DNA from: Chiridota heheva
Taxonomy: Eukaryota; Echinodermata; Holothuroidea; Apodida; Chiridotidae
NCBI GenBank assembly: GCA_020152595.1
Contig: JAIGNY010002150.1
Span: 142,501-206,500 of the forward strand
DNA length: 64,000 nt
Direction of reading: 5' to 3'
Below the pieces are notes generated by a model. It was not told where the DNA came from. It ran no database searches and saw nothing but the letters and a program-made list of their open reading frames with translations. Position 1 is the stretch's first letter, and each line of letters starts with the position of its first letter. The position numbers were made by a program, and so were the translations under genes. Shown piece after piece: positions 39,201 to 50,742 of the stretch.

Positions 39201-41974
39201 ATCTCAAAAACCTTTTTCAATATACTCATTCTTTGGAAAGGGACTATTTAATTAAAGGGTTGACACTACAAAAAACGGTTTCTGAAAGATTCATAAAAGT
39301 TGCTAACCGTATCCTTTTGGGGGACTTCTCCTGCACAAAACAAGTGACAAAGATTAAAAAAAACTGCTAAAAAAAAATATCATGAAAACCTGTTTCATTA
39401 TACTCATTCTTTCGGCAAAAAAGGGATTATTTATTATAAAGGTTGACACACAAATAACGGTTTCTGAGAGATTCAAATAACGGTTTCTGAGAGATTCATG
39501 AAAAAACTATACCGTAAGGGGCACTTCTCCCTGCACAAAACAGGTGACAAAGATTAAAAAGCAAACTTGCAAAAAAATATCTTGAAAACCTTTTTCAATA
39601 TACTCATTCTTTCGGAAGGGCTATTTAATTAAGGTTGACACTACAAAGAACGGTATCTGATGAGATTCATAAAAGCTGCAACGTAAAAGGGGCACTTCTC
39701 CTGCACAAAACAAGTGACAAAGATTAAAAGGAAACTGCAAAAAAAAATCTTTTTATCATTCTTTTAAAACCTGTTAAAATATACTCATTAAAACCTTTTC
39801 ATTCTTTTGGAGGGACTATTTAACAAGGTTGACATCACAACAACGGTTTCTGAGAGATTCATAAAAGCTATACCGTGCAAAAAAAGGGCACTGTTTTTCT
39901 CATTCTTTTGCACAAAACATAAGGTAACAAAAGATCAAAAAGCAAACTTGCAAAAAAATTATCTTGAAAACGTTTTTCATTATTCTCATCCTTTCGGAGG
40001 GACTATTTAACAAAGGTTAACACCACAAAAAAAAACGGTTCGTGAGAGATTCATAAAAACTGCACGGTAAGGGGCACTTTTCTCTACACAAAACAGGTGA
40101 CAAAGACTAAAAAGTAAACTGCCAAAAAAATTATCTTGAAAACGTTTTTCATTATACTCATTCTTTCGGAAAAACGATTTATTAAAGGTTGACACACAAA
40201 GAACGGTTTCTGAGAGATTCATGAAAACTATATTGTAGGGCACTTCTCCCTGCACAAAACCGGTGACAAAGATTAAAAAAAAAACTGCAAAAATAATATC
40301 TTAAAACCTTGTTCATTATACTCATTCTTTCGCAGGGATTATTTTATAAAGGTTGACACAGAAATAACGGTTTCTGAGAGATTTATGAAAACTATACCGT
40401 AAGGGGCACTTCTCCCTGCACAAAACAAGTGACAAAGAATAAAAAGGAAACGGTGCAAAAAAATGTTTTGAAAATCTGTTCCAATATATTCATTCTTTTG
40501 AAGGGGCTGTTTGATTAAGGTTGACACTACAAAGAACGGTATCTGATGGATTCATAAAAGCTGCACCGTAAGGGGCACTTCTCCCTGCACAAAACAAGTG
40601 ACAAAGATTAAAAAAGAAACTTGCAAAAAAATGTCATGAAAATCTATTTTATTATACTCATTCTTTTAACGGGAATATTTAACAAAGGTTGACACTAACA
40701 ATCACGGTATCTGAGAGATTCATAAAAGCTGGACCGTAGGACTTCTCCCTGCACGAAACATTTGACAAAGATTAAAAAGAACACTCTGCAAAAAAATGTC
40801 ATCAAAAACCTGTTTCAATATACTCATTCACACTAGTCTGAGGGACTATTTAACAAGGGCTGACAATGCAAATCACATTATCTGAGGGATTCCTGAAAGC
40901 TTACACGGTAAGGGGCACTTTTCTCTGCACAACTCATAGGTACCAAAGATTAAAAAGGAAACTTGCAAAAAATTATCTTGAAAACCTTTTTCATTATACT
41001 CGTTCTTTCGGAGAGACTATTTAATAAAGGTTGACACACAAAGAACGGTTTCTGAGAATTTCTTGAAAACTATACCATAGGGCACTTCTCTCTGCACAAA
41101 ACCGGTGACAAAGATTAAAAAGGAAACTGCAAAAAAAATCTTAAAACCTTTTTCTTTATACTTATCCTTTCGGAGGGACTATTTAACAAGGGTTGACACT
41201 ACAAAGAACGGTATCTGAGAGATTAATAAAAACTATGCCGTAGGGGGCACTTTTCCCTGCACAAAACAAGTGACAAAGATTAAAAAGGAAACTTCTCCCT
41301 GCACAAACCGGTGACAAAGATTAAAAAGGAAACTGCACAAAAATTATCTTGAAAACCTTTTTCATTATACTCATTCTTTCGGAGGGACTATTTAACAAGG
41401 GCTCACTACAAAGAACGATATCTGAGAGACTCATCAAAGCTGCACGGTAAGGGGCACTTCTTCTTGACTTTTGAATAAAGGTTGACACCGCAAAGAACGG
41501 TTTCTGAATGATTCATGAAAGGTACACGGTAGGGGGCCCTTCCCTCTGCACAAAACAGGTGACAAAGAATAAAAAGGAAACTCTGCAAAACAATGTCATG
41601 AAAACCTGTATCATTATACTCATTCTTTTGGAGGTTCTATTGAACAAGGATTGACACTAAAAATCACGGTATCTGAGAGATTCATAAGCGCTACACCGTA
41701 GGGGGCACATCTCTTTCCGCAGTACATAGATGACAAAGATTAAAAAAGAAATTCTGCAAAAAAATGTTATGAAAACCTGTTTTGTTATGCTCATTCTTTC
41801 AGATGGTCTATTTAACAAGGGTTGACACTAACAATCACGGTATCTGAAAGATTCATGAAGCTACACCGTAGGGGGCACTGCCGCCTGCACGAAACCTAAT
41901 TGACAAAGATTAAAAAGGAAAACTGCAAAAAATGTAATGAAAACCTGTTTTATTATAACAAAGTTAATATTACG

Positions 41975-42135
41975 GATAGATCTTGATGTTTATTTCTTGT
42001 CCTTTGGAATCTTTGATACAGAACTTAAATTCACTAATTTGGCCCGGTATCAAAGGTTTTCCTTTGTGGACGCTGCCGCAGTAATCAATATTCATTCTTC
42101 TCCCATAACCGGAATAATTTCTAAAAGATTGTAGG
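41975..42135 (-). pseudogene. Polinton remnant: unidentified small protein end
   Basis: Minus-strand reading gives a protein-like C-terminal stretch (SGYGRRMNIDYCGS and later ISEFKFCIKDSKG) of a kind seen among Polinton minor structural proteins. The exact gene could not be named. Confidence 0.4.
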
Positions 42136-42849
42136 GTTTTACATTGAAAAAGTTATCAATTGCGGAAATTTGATTGCAGTGCAAATAAATAACTTTGAAT
42201 GGTTTAGAATTTATCCTCCCAATGTGTTTTCCATCTGACAACCACCCATAACCCATATAAATCAATCTGCAAGATTTTCAGAAAATCTATTAGAATTGCG
42301 ATTGTTGCTCGTCCTGTTTTTCTGTTTGCGTTAATTTTCTTCCATGGAACTTGCCTGGTTATCATGTTATACAGCTGCAGAAAGTTATAAAGGTTATAAT
42401 AGTATTTCAGTAATTATATTATTGTTTCTAATTTGTATTCGTTCTCCCTTTGGAACAATATAGTACTCTACCCAATATATGGCTGATTTTACGATTATGA
42501 AAACCTCTTTTGAATTCCGATTGTCAATAGGCTGCTCTAATATTTATTATTGGTTGATCAAATCTTTTGATTTAAAATGTATGATGCATTTTTAATTTAT
42601 ATGAAAATGATAAATGACAACATTACCAATAGCATTTCGAAGTAATTTGACAAAAAGTTATAAAGTAAGCGGCGCGCACGCTAAGATGTATAAATCTGGA
42701 GATTTTACACAACAGGGTATATAGTATGAGTTTCTGCGCTAGTTTTCCAAATATTTTTGAGAAATGCAAGTTACCTCATGTTACATCTGATGAAATTATT
42801 AATTTGTGGAGTAGCCATCCTATGGGCTTTTGGCAAAATAAATTAAACA

Positions 42850-43500
42850 TGTGATATGGATGACGACAACGGGTTGTGGAATATCTTATGTACATCTAAA
42901 TTATGAAAGTTCTATGATTAAAACTGTCTATAGATTTCACGTGTATTATCAGGTCAGAAGATTAAAAGAAATTCAAAGTCTTGCTCCATTTCAAAATTAT
43001 TGGTTGGCTTTCGAGAACAGCATAGATATGCCTGCTTATGAACAGATGAAATATATATGGTCAGTTTCATGTTTCACCCTGTTCCATGTGGAAACAACAC
43101 GAAGATAATCACAGCAGGTTGGTAATTGCACACTATTATTGATGGTGGCAGGTGTATTCCAGTGCTTGACAATGATTGTGATAATTCTAGCTTAAACAAG
43201 CCGTATGATAAATGGATTAATTATTCGAGTGCTACAGAGATGACTTTTGGTGATCACCTATTTAAGTATACCGTTGCATATTTATCTCGGAGTAATAGTG
43301 TAAGTAATGCTTGTAAAGAGTTTATTCTTGGTAAAGGTAAAGAAATATACGATGAGAATGAGGAGATCTATCATGTTATCGGAAGACCTGGCGGATTTAC
43401 AGATATTGGCGTAGAAAGGATCAATGATTCTATCCGAACATATATTTATGCTATACTAGGAGCTCAAGTTCAGACAAAAACAAGCAAGCTCGCCCCATGA
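42850..43500 (+). pseudogene. Polinton remnant: unidentified protein region
   Basis: A protein-like region with normal amino acid composition (for example IWSV, GGRCIPVLDND, GRPGGFTDIGV). It lies in the capsid half of the element and may be a minor capsid or accessory protein. No family was recognised with confidence. Treated as part of the fossil. Confidence 0.4.
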
Positions 43501-43734
43501 AAAATGCGCGACGACGAATTTTCAAGATTGTATTAACTCACCTGTTAATTTACAAGGCAGCATAGATCGCGATCTATGCACGAAGTAGTCTAAACTTCAT
43601 ACTTGGGGAAGATCTGTACCTTATACCTTCGGATATGAATTTACGCATTGGAAAATACGAAAGCTATAACAAAAATATCCAAATAGCGAAATTATCAGAG
43701 ATGAAGGCGGTTGGTTTAGGTTTTAACCCACATC

Positions 43735-43965
43735 TTAAATTCCGAACAGCGACCCCAAGGACCCGAGGGAGCCCAGGGACCAGGGCAACCGGGGCAACCC
43801 CAGGGATACGAGGAAGCCATGCCAGCCCCGCCTACTCCCCCAGTCTCAGTTTCACCCACAGATGCAGTAAGTCATGAAAATGAAAAAGTAGCCCTAGTTG
43901 TCGAAATTCTAACCATCGCTGGAATTGTTTATATTGCTTTATGGGGTAATAAGAAAAGAAGATAA
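43735..43965 (+). pseudogene. Polinton remnant: Pro/Gly/Gln-rich tail with C-terminal membrane segment
   Basis: The plus strand encodes a G/P/Q-rich low-complexity stretch followed by a hydrophobic helix (about 20 residues) ending in basic residues before a stop at 43963-43965, a layout typical of a small tail-anchored membrane protein. It overlaps the 3' end of the opposite-strand hydrophobic protein at 43929-44267. Confidence 0.45.
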
Positions 43966-44267
43966 TTATTTTTGTAGATACCTAAAATCAAGAACCCTAC
44001 ACCAGTAATGAGAGTCCAGACATGTTTAGCTAGCCATCCAACAGAACCGCGTAGATTAAATGACCACGATGCCGCGGCCCCGGTAATACCCGGAAGCGCT
44101 TCTAGTGCCCCTACTCCTAATTTGTTGAAAAGATCTGATTTTTTTTTTAATTGATCTTTTATGCATTGTTTTATATTTCTATCTGGGGCGGGCCCCGGAC
44201 TAGGAAGCAGTGCCATGCGGCCACCAGCAATGGTAGATGCAACAATAGTGCTTATAGCTAAAGCCAT
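43929..44267 (-). pseudogene. Polinton remnant: small hydrophobic protein
   Basis: 112 residues starting at an ATG. An N-terminal hydrophobic helix is followed by a charged middle (QLKKKSDLFNKLGVGALEAL) and, after PGITGAAASW, a long C-terminal membrane-type segment. Small proteins of this design (LPG.TG..SW followed by a hydrophobic end) occur in Polintons; their role is not established. Confidence 0.5.
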
Positions 44268-44542
44268 AGCAGGTAAAATACTAACAATGGTGATGCCTTG
44301 TCTCTAAATAGCGTTGTAATTTTTCTTTCAATGTGGTATCATCTTGTGTTATTCTGTTAATAGTTTCTATTATTCGATTTATTCGACTTCGTAAAGCTTC
44401 ACTGTTTTGGCTAGCAATGTCCAGTCTTCCTCTCTCTCTCTCTCTCCGCTTCTAGGTTTTGCAGCCTATCTCTTCTCTCTTTCTGATGCTCTTCATTCCC
44501 AGTCCTTTCATATTTACCGAGATTTTTACGCTTTGCAAGAAT

Positions 44543-44800
44543 TTAATTATCTAAGCTAGTCAACTTACCTAGATTATTAACTAGTTCTCCTCTTGTCCGA
44601 GTTAAAGCTTCATCTAAAGCTAGCAACTTACGAAGGTGAAGCCCCTCAGTTTGAATTGATGCTTCATTTACACCTAGAACTTCATTTTTTTTCTTTTCTA
44701 TTATCTGTTTAACAGTATCAGCAGTTTCTGGTAAATCTTGCATTGGCATTTCTTCTGGTTGTGTGTTGACTAACGGTAGGGTTATGTTGTTACTCTCCAA
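44543..44800 (-). pseudogene. Polinton remnant: small coiled-coil-like protein
   Basis: An 85-codon frame from a TTG codon, rich in Glu, Leu and Lys with heptad-like spacing (IIEKKKNEVL, LRKLLALDEALTRTRGELV). Not assigned to a named Polinton gene; placed by context. A CT microsatellite lies just beyond it at about 44427-44446. Confidence 0.35.
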
Positions 44801-44919
44801 ACCTTTGGTTTCATCTTGGTGGGGGGTGTTGCGTAATCGACAAGATTGAGAACACTGTTTATGAAGTCAGCACCGTATTTTCCCTTCAACGTAGCTAGTG
44901 ATAAAAAAAATGAGGTGTT

Positions 44920-45540
44920 ATTTTTTTAAATATGTTCATTAATCTTGAAACAAAGTTTTCTTAAAGTTTTTTTCAAGGTTTTGGTATATATAATGAACGT
45001 GTTCTTCGACATAGACAAACACCACCAAACAAAAGCGAAACTATTTGTAATATCAATCTTAATACTCCTGCCAAAAGTATGAAAGGTATCCTGTTTATCC
45101 CTCTGACGATGGTGGTGGTGCCGCTTACAAGAGAGACACCGAAAAATATTATAACCCAAAAATTAAGAAAATAACAATTAGTATAGAAAATAAACCAAAT
45201 CAACTTTGCGCCCATGGGCTTCACATTGGGATTAATTAAACAAATATTTTGGCGATTCGACCACCGAACATGGAATGCATGTGGAAAAAGCTCTGAATAT
45301 ATCAAATGTTAAATTACATGACTTTTTAACGACAAAATATGCCCTTTGGTTAGATATGAGAAGCACTGACGATAATTGTTTGCATGGAAGTGGGCGGTGA
45401 GTTGAAAACGGCTCAGAAGGAATCACTGTTCAACTTCAGAGAACTGCTGAAGCAGCGGGAGAATTAAACTGTTACATCTGTTTTTATGGATGCACAACTG
45501 AATATAGAAAATGGAAGATTTTTAGGTTCTGATTACTAAA
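44920..45540 (+). pseudogene. Polinton remnant: major capsid protein (double jelly roll), C-terminal part
   Basis: Several short blocks characteristic of Polinton major capsid proteins are legible on the plus strand, among them NPKIKKITISIENKPNQL, ALWLDMRSTDDN..HGSGR and, at the end, MDAQLNIENGRF. In intact elements this protein is about 550-650 residues and builds the hexameric capsomer. Only the C-terminal portion is discernible here and it is broken in several places. Confidence 0.75.
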
Positions 45541-45549
45541 ATAAAAACT

Positions 45550-46265
45550 GATTCTTCTCGTGAATTATTTATAATGTTTTCACATTCAGCCTTACTATAC
45601 GGGCAAATAGGTTGTGGTAAAACATTATTTATTTTAGAATTATCGGGGAGGAGGGAGGGGGAAGGGGGAGGGGGGAGGGATATTAAGTTAAAAAAACCCA
45701 ACATATTGTTATAATTTACCCGACAATTAAATGGAACCGAGCATATCAAAACAGAAAATAGATTTAGTGCGATGATGAGGTATACCTGTGTAATATGGAA
45801 AATGTTTCTTTACATAAAACAATATAAGCTTTTTATAAGCGTTTTATGGGAAATAAAACTTTGTTTATCATTGATGTTTGTTCTGCAACAAAAGAGTTGA
45901 AATTTAGATCGCATACCAAGATTGGGCGCCTAGCCGCTTGGGGAGCCGTGGGACTTAAGTGGGCTATGAAAAATGCATGATTATAGTGAATTGGCTTTTA
46001 GCGGTCGACATACTAAACAGAGCGTTTAGATATTTAAAAAAAAAAGTACAATTCTGTTCTGAAAGATTTCAGAGAGCTAATGAAATGGGCTTGTCTATTC
46101 TATTGTAAAGACAGAGATTCATTTAAAAACTGCTTGCGAGAAAATGATGTTATTCCTGATGCGGACACTCGAGATAAAATTGTTGGTGTACTAAGAAAAA
46201 CAAAACATTTAAAATTCATTTTAAAAACAGATCAACCAACTAATTATTGCATTATTTATACTTGA
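45550..46265 (+). pseudogene. Polinton remnant: packaging ATPase (FtsK/HerA type)
   Basis: Begins a few bases after the capsid remnant. A Walker A motif (GQIGCGKT) is visible near 45605, and a C-terminal block with YCKDRDSFKNCL lies near 46095. In the family this enzyme pumps DNA into the capsid. The gene is broken in several places, and a G-rich expansion occurs inside it. Confidence 0.65.
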
Positions 46266-46320
46266 CAGGGAAATGTGGCTTAAAAAAATGTTTAGTAAGA
46301 AAAAGAACAATTTTGCAATG

Positions 46321-46547
46321 ATACAGACTACCCACCCCACACCCCATTAAAAAATGTCAAAAATATCCATTTTGGATTTTTTTTTGTGTGGACATTTCGA
46401 ACATTGCCATGTCCCCCATGCCCTCCCCCCACTCCCCTCCTTCGTGACGGCACCACTGATCATAACGATATTATAACTCCCGCTTGCATTTCCCAAAAAT
46501 ACCCTAAACATCAGACCATGGTCAGACATGTATTTCTTTCTTACTCG
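46321..46547. other. Unassigned sequence next to the Polinton remnant
   Basis: C-rich runs (about 46410-46440). Nothing recognised. Confidence 0.4.
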
Positions 46548-46680
46548 AATGAACTACCCACCAATAAAAACAGGCTTGTAACCACCCAAAATATATGTTG
46601 AGCTACTACATCATTGTTGTTCTAGTTTATGTATGTAATCGTTCATACTCTAAATAAGAGATTCAGAGGGAAGGAATATG
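46548..46680. repeat. Dispersed repeat fragment shared with 14497-14585
   Basis: aactaccca.caa.aaaa.aggctt and cccaaaatatatgttgagct match the intron 2 piece closely. The trailing agattcagagggaaggaat also resembles 24078-24100. An interspersed element of unknown class. Confidence 0.5.
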
Positions 46681-47101
46681 AAGATTCGTACTATGGAATA
46701 TTACGCAACATCACCGAAACAACAAACTTTTACTTCCAATTGGCTACCAAACTTCGTATAGGCCTACCTTGTAAATACGAAAAACTTAAGTCTTTCGTAT
46801 GAAGGAGACGTTCCAGAATCAAATGATGATATCACTAAACAAAATGTATGGTCAAAAATCGTTTTTTTGTTGTTGTTGAAGATTTGGCTCCGTGGTCTTT
46901 TACAGAGTCCTGCGCCGCCACAAACGACTTTTTCATCATACACTGGTCCATTGACTTCATTTCTGGAGTTTTTTTCTCTCGGGAGTTTCGAGTCATCCTG
47001 AAAAAAAGAAAAAAAAAGAAAGAAAGCACCGGGAAAAGCCTTTAGTGTAAAAATCAATACAATTATCATTGTACCTATATACCAGCCCGCGGTATATAGG
47101 T
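46681..47101. other. Unassigned
   Basis: Purine-rich run near 47000-47020. The overlapping open frames of 60-125 codons on both strands have no recognisable domain. Confidence 0.45.
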
Positions 47102-47393
47102 CAATTAATCTACCTCCTGTGATGTAGCGTTTATCATACATGTCTACAGATCACGAGGTCCTGGGCTCAAGCCTGGGTTGGGTAGACACGCCAGTGCACC
47201 ACAACTGCTTATCAAAGGCCGTGGACATTGTCTTGGTTGTCGATGTTATGTCTGTCCGTACGTCAGTACGTCGTACCTGTGTTCTCGTCCGGGTCGTATT
47301 AAGCATTTCGTGATAGCATTGTTACTATCATAACCGAATACGCAGGAGACGACCCCGTCATTGTAATTGTGTGTTCACTCGTCGTCGTCGTCG
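47102..47393 (+). mobile_element. tRNA-derived SINE, complete-looking
   Basis: The same family as the outer SINE at 1437-2160 but uninterrupted. The tRNA-like head starts near 47118 (B-box region gggctcaagcctg), the body contains ggccgtggac and cgtcgtacctgtgttct, and the 3' end is cgtcgtcgtcg. The word tataggt lies on both sides (47095-47101 and 47394-47400), probably the target duplication. About 290 bp. Confidence 0.75.
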
Positions 47394-47400
47394 TATAGGT

Positions 47401-50128
47401 TATTTAACAATGGTGAAAAGAGAAATAATCAATATAAGTAAGCTTTTATCTACTGTCGGACTCGGGGTCCGACTAGAGCAGAAAAATTTGAAAGTTTAGT
47501 ATTTTTTGTCAAACCTTTCTTGAACTTAGTAGACTTTTTGTTTCCTTAAACTTACAACAAAATAGATATAAGAAAAACTGTTGTTTCCGCCATAAAAACC
47601 GTGCGACAACCGTTTTTCTATGGCGGAAACACAGCATGGCGGCCAGAAATACACGTCCCCGACTCATACTAGGCCTTCCTTTAAGTTTTGTATGCATGTA
47701 CAAACATATGCATTTCTGTGATTTCTGGGGAACAGTGCTTATCCCCCCCCCTCTTATTCAAAATAGTCTCGCTTGTTGTGTATTGTCCAACATGTCCGAT
47801 TGGCAATTGACAACATCAATCTTTTTTCTTTTTTTTTGCTAATATTTATCTGTTTAATGGCCCCGTTTCAAAATAAACATAATGCCAAGGAGGCTAGAAG
47901 CACTCCACCACAGCCTTTTACTGTATATCAATTCAACATGTCTAAAGAATAACAGAATATATATAACTGGTGGAGTTTATATACATTTTAGTAACAATAA
48001 AGAAGCTCCTCCACTTTACCAATAATTACAATGACACGGGTACCCTTTTAAGCATTGAACAAAATAAAGGAAAGGACCAACAAAGAAAAGAACCAGGCTT
48101 CTATGTGATAATTACATATAATACAAGTTACATGTTCCATTTGTTGGTGTTGACATCGACCTTATTTTTTGATAAAGAGATCTGGCATTCCAGATCATTA
48201 AAGGCTGCGTAGTTAAAGAAAAACTTGAAGTAGAGGACACTTACCTTGGTACATGCAAGAGAATAGCTAGTGTTTACCAAGCAGAATACGGTATTCTGTA
48301 AGAGATCATTGTTTATATTATGAGTTACAACGCCAAGTAGTATATCCAAAAAACAAGGGTCAAAATTCAAAACGTTTTTCACTTTTAGCCAAGAAAGACC
48401 TCTTTTCAAAAGAGGTTTGTCTTGCAATAAGAGAAGAACAGATGAATAATTGTCTGCTCAAAACAATTGCACATATTACAAATTGGGGAGACTCTAATTT
48501 TGATTTGAAAAAGAAAGAATTTTGTCGGAACAATGCGATGTAAAAATTTGAAGTGGATTTTTTTGAGCTTTAAATTTAAAGTCCAGTTAATTGTAAAATG
48601 AAAAGCGCTATGGAGAACTGAGACAGGGTCTTATAGATATAAGTCGACAGTCTATTTGTCAACAATTTTAGTAGCCTATTACTGAGTGGAATTACAAAAG
48701 TGAGAAGTACCTCACTCTAAACTACTTTGGTTGCTCTCTTTGACATGATACATTTCTGCGTCTTATTTAATCTAAATCATTTGAATAATTAATTACATCA
48801 TCCGAAATCATATTTTCCCAACTTCTAGGAATATGCTATCAAACTGTAATAGGATACGAAATCAGTTTTAATATCATAAACATTGCAAAATCAAGAAAAT
48901 GTATGATATAATTGTTCTCTTGAAAAAGATCTGACACAACTTTGTGATACCAATTCTTCCAAAATAAGACTTTATTATCAATCTTAATATATGAATTAAA
49001 CCATAAAGTTTGGCATAAAACTTTCTTTTTTGAAAACCAAGCCTTGAAAATATCATTTTAAAAAAGGCCTTGAAATTGTTGGTAAAACTTTCGTGACCAG
49101 TCCTAAGAATTTGTTTTTGTTTTTCCTAAAATTTAAAAAGAAATTAGATCAAATTGAAATTACAATAAAAAAAACAACAATAATAATAAAATAAAACCAA
49201 ATTCTTTCATTCAAAGTCCTATTCAGGAAAATCTAATTCCTATCACCAAGTTCAGAAAGCGTTTAACCCAGGCAGCTTTGAGCGATTGACAATAAGTCAA
49301 TGTGCAAACAGCCCTTTTGTTCTGTTACGAATTACACCTAGAATTCCTTTTAATTTTGTCTGGTTTGTCAAAAAAACTGAAACAAGGTATTTCCAACATC
49401 GGTCTTGCTACACACTTCCAATATGAAAATTGTGTCGGGGCCATGCATGATATCTTTTGTAATTACATGGAAGTACAATAACGAAGATTGATCTGTTGCC
49501 GCAGTAGCTTTCGCCGACACTACACACGCACACCCCAAAAAAAGTTTAAAAACTTTGTCAAATCTGTACACTGCAAGACTGCTAGCTAGTTGTAAGCGCA
49601 CGATTCGAGCTAGCTGTGCCTAGAACTTAAGTTAGAAGCTAGCAAAGTGCTATTGTTCCTGGCCGGCCGGCGGGAGGATCATTAAATGCAGTTTATTTCG
49701 ATACGAGGAGGGAATTCAGGCAGGTTGTTATCACGCTCATGTGTCTTGTCTTTATCCGTTGAAATCTCTGAGCTGCTACTGTACCACATTGTGTTATTCG
49801 TGCAAACGTAGGCCTAACCCATAACTTTCAAGGTTAGTCAGTGTGCTTTAATTTCACAATCTTACTTGGGGCCTAATGTTAGGCTAGGTCGTAGGCCTAC
49901 ATGTAGGCCTACAGTCACATTAGCCAGGAAGCATACCCCTATGCAAATTAAAATGGCCAAGTTGAACAGAAAGCTCCAACTTACGTTTCTAAAAATGATC
50001 ATGAAATCATTCATGAAAAAGGTCAAAAAATTTACTTGGGCCCCTAACATTGTTTAAAATAATGTTAGTCAAGTGTTAGTACATAACATACTTAGACGGG
50101 GGAAGGGCGGGGGGGGAGTGGGGGCCAC
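47401..50128. other. Unassigned, 2.7 kb
   Basis: No gene supported. There is a short palindromic region near 47456-47474 (actcggggtccga), C and T runs near 47740-47835, and TAGGCCTA words near 49890-49915. Minus-strand frames of up to 99 codons (48128-48427) show no recognised domain. Confidence 0.4.

Positions 50129-50742
<614 letters not shown>

Larger units (their letters stand above)
25103..41957. repeat. Large satellite array, monomer about 168-169 bp, about 100 copies
   Basis: A continuous 16.9-kb tandem array. Taking the word gttgacac as phase mark, spacing is 168, 169, 169 and 168 bp in the regular centre (marks at 28408, 28576, 28932, 29101, 29269, with one unit lengthened to 187 bp). 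Each unit carries, in order, gttgacac, acggtttctgagagattcat, aaaagctgca, ggggcacttct, tgcacaaaacaagtgacaaa, aaactgcaaaaa, actcattctttcgg and actattt. The array begins and ends in mid-unit. Sequence is A/T-rich. The unit is not a multiple of three, and minus-strand open frames of 60-110 codons simply recur with the repeats, so coding is unlikely. The length is in the range typical of centromeric or heterochromatic satellites, but no CENP-B box was found. Confidence 0.95.
41958..46320. mobile_element. Polinton/Maverick remnant, capsid-side half
   Basis: A fossil of a Polinton (Maverick), a large DNA element with virion-type genes. It shows remains of a double-jelly-roll major capsid protein and an FtsK/HerA-type packaging ATPase side by side, as is usual in the family, plus several small proteins on both strands, some with membrane-type segments. 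No protein-primed DNA polymerase B, retroviral-type integrase or terminal inverted repeat was seen, so less than half of a typical 15-20 kb element is present. It is broken, with roughly ten or more breaks overall, and looks old to middle-aged. Its left side abuts the satellite array. End positions are approximate. Confidence 0.75.

Noticed and set aside
25103-41957. A CENP-B box in the 168-bp monomer
   Set aside because: attctttcggagggactatt looks similar at first, but the required spacing of TTCG, A and CGGG is not met.
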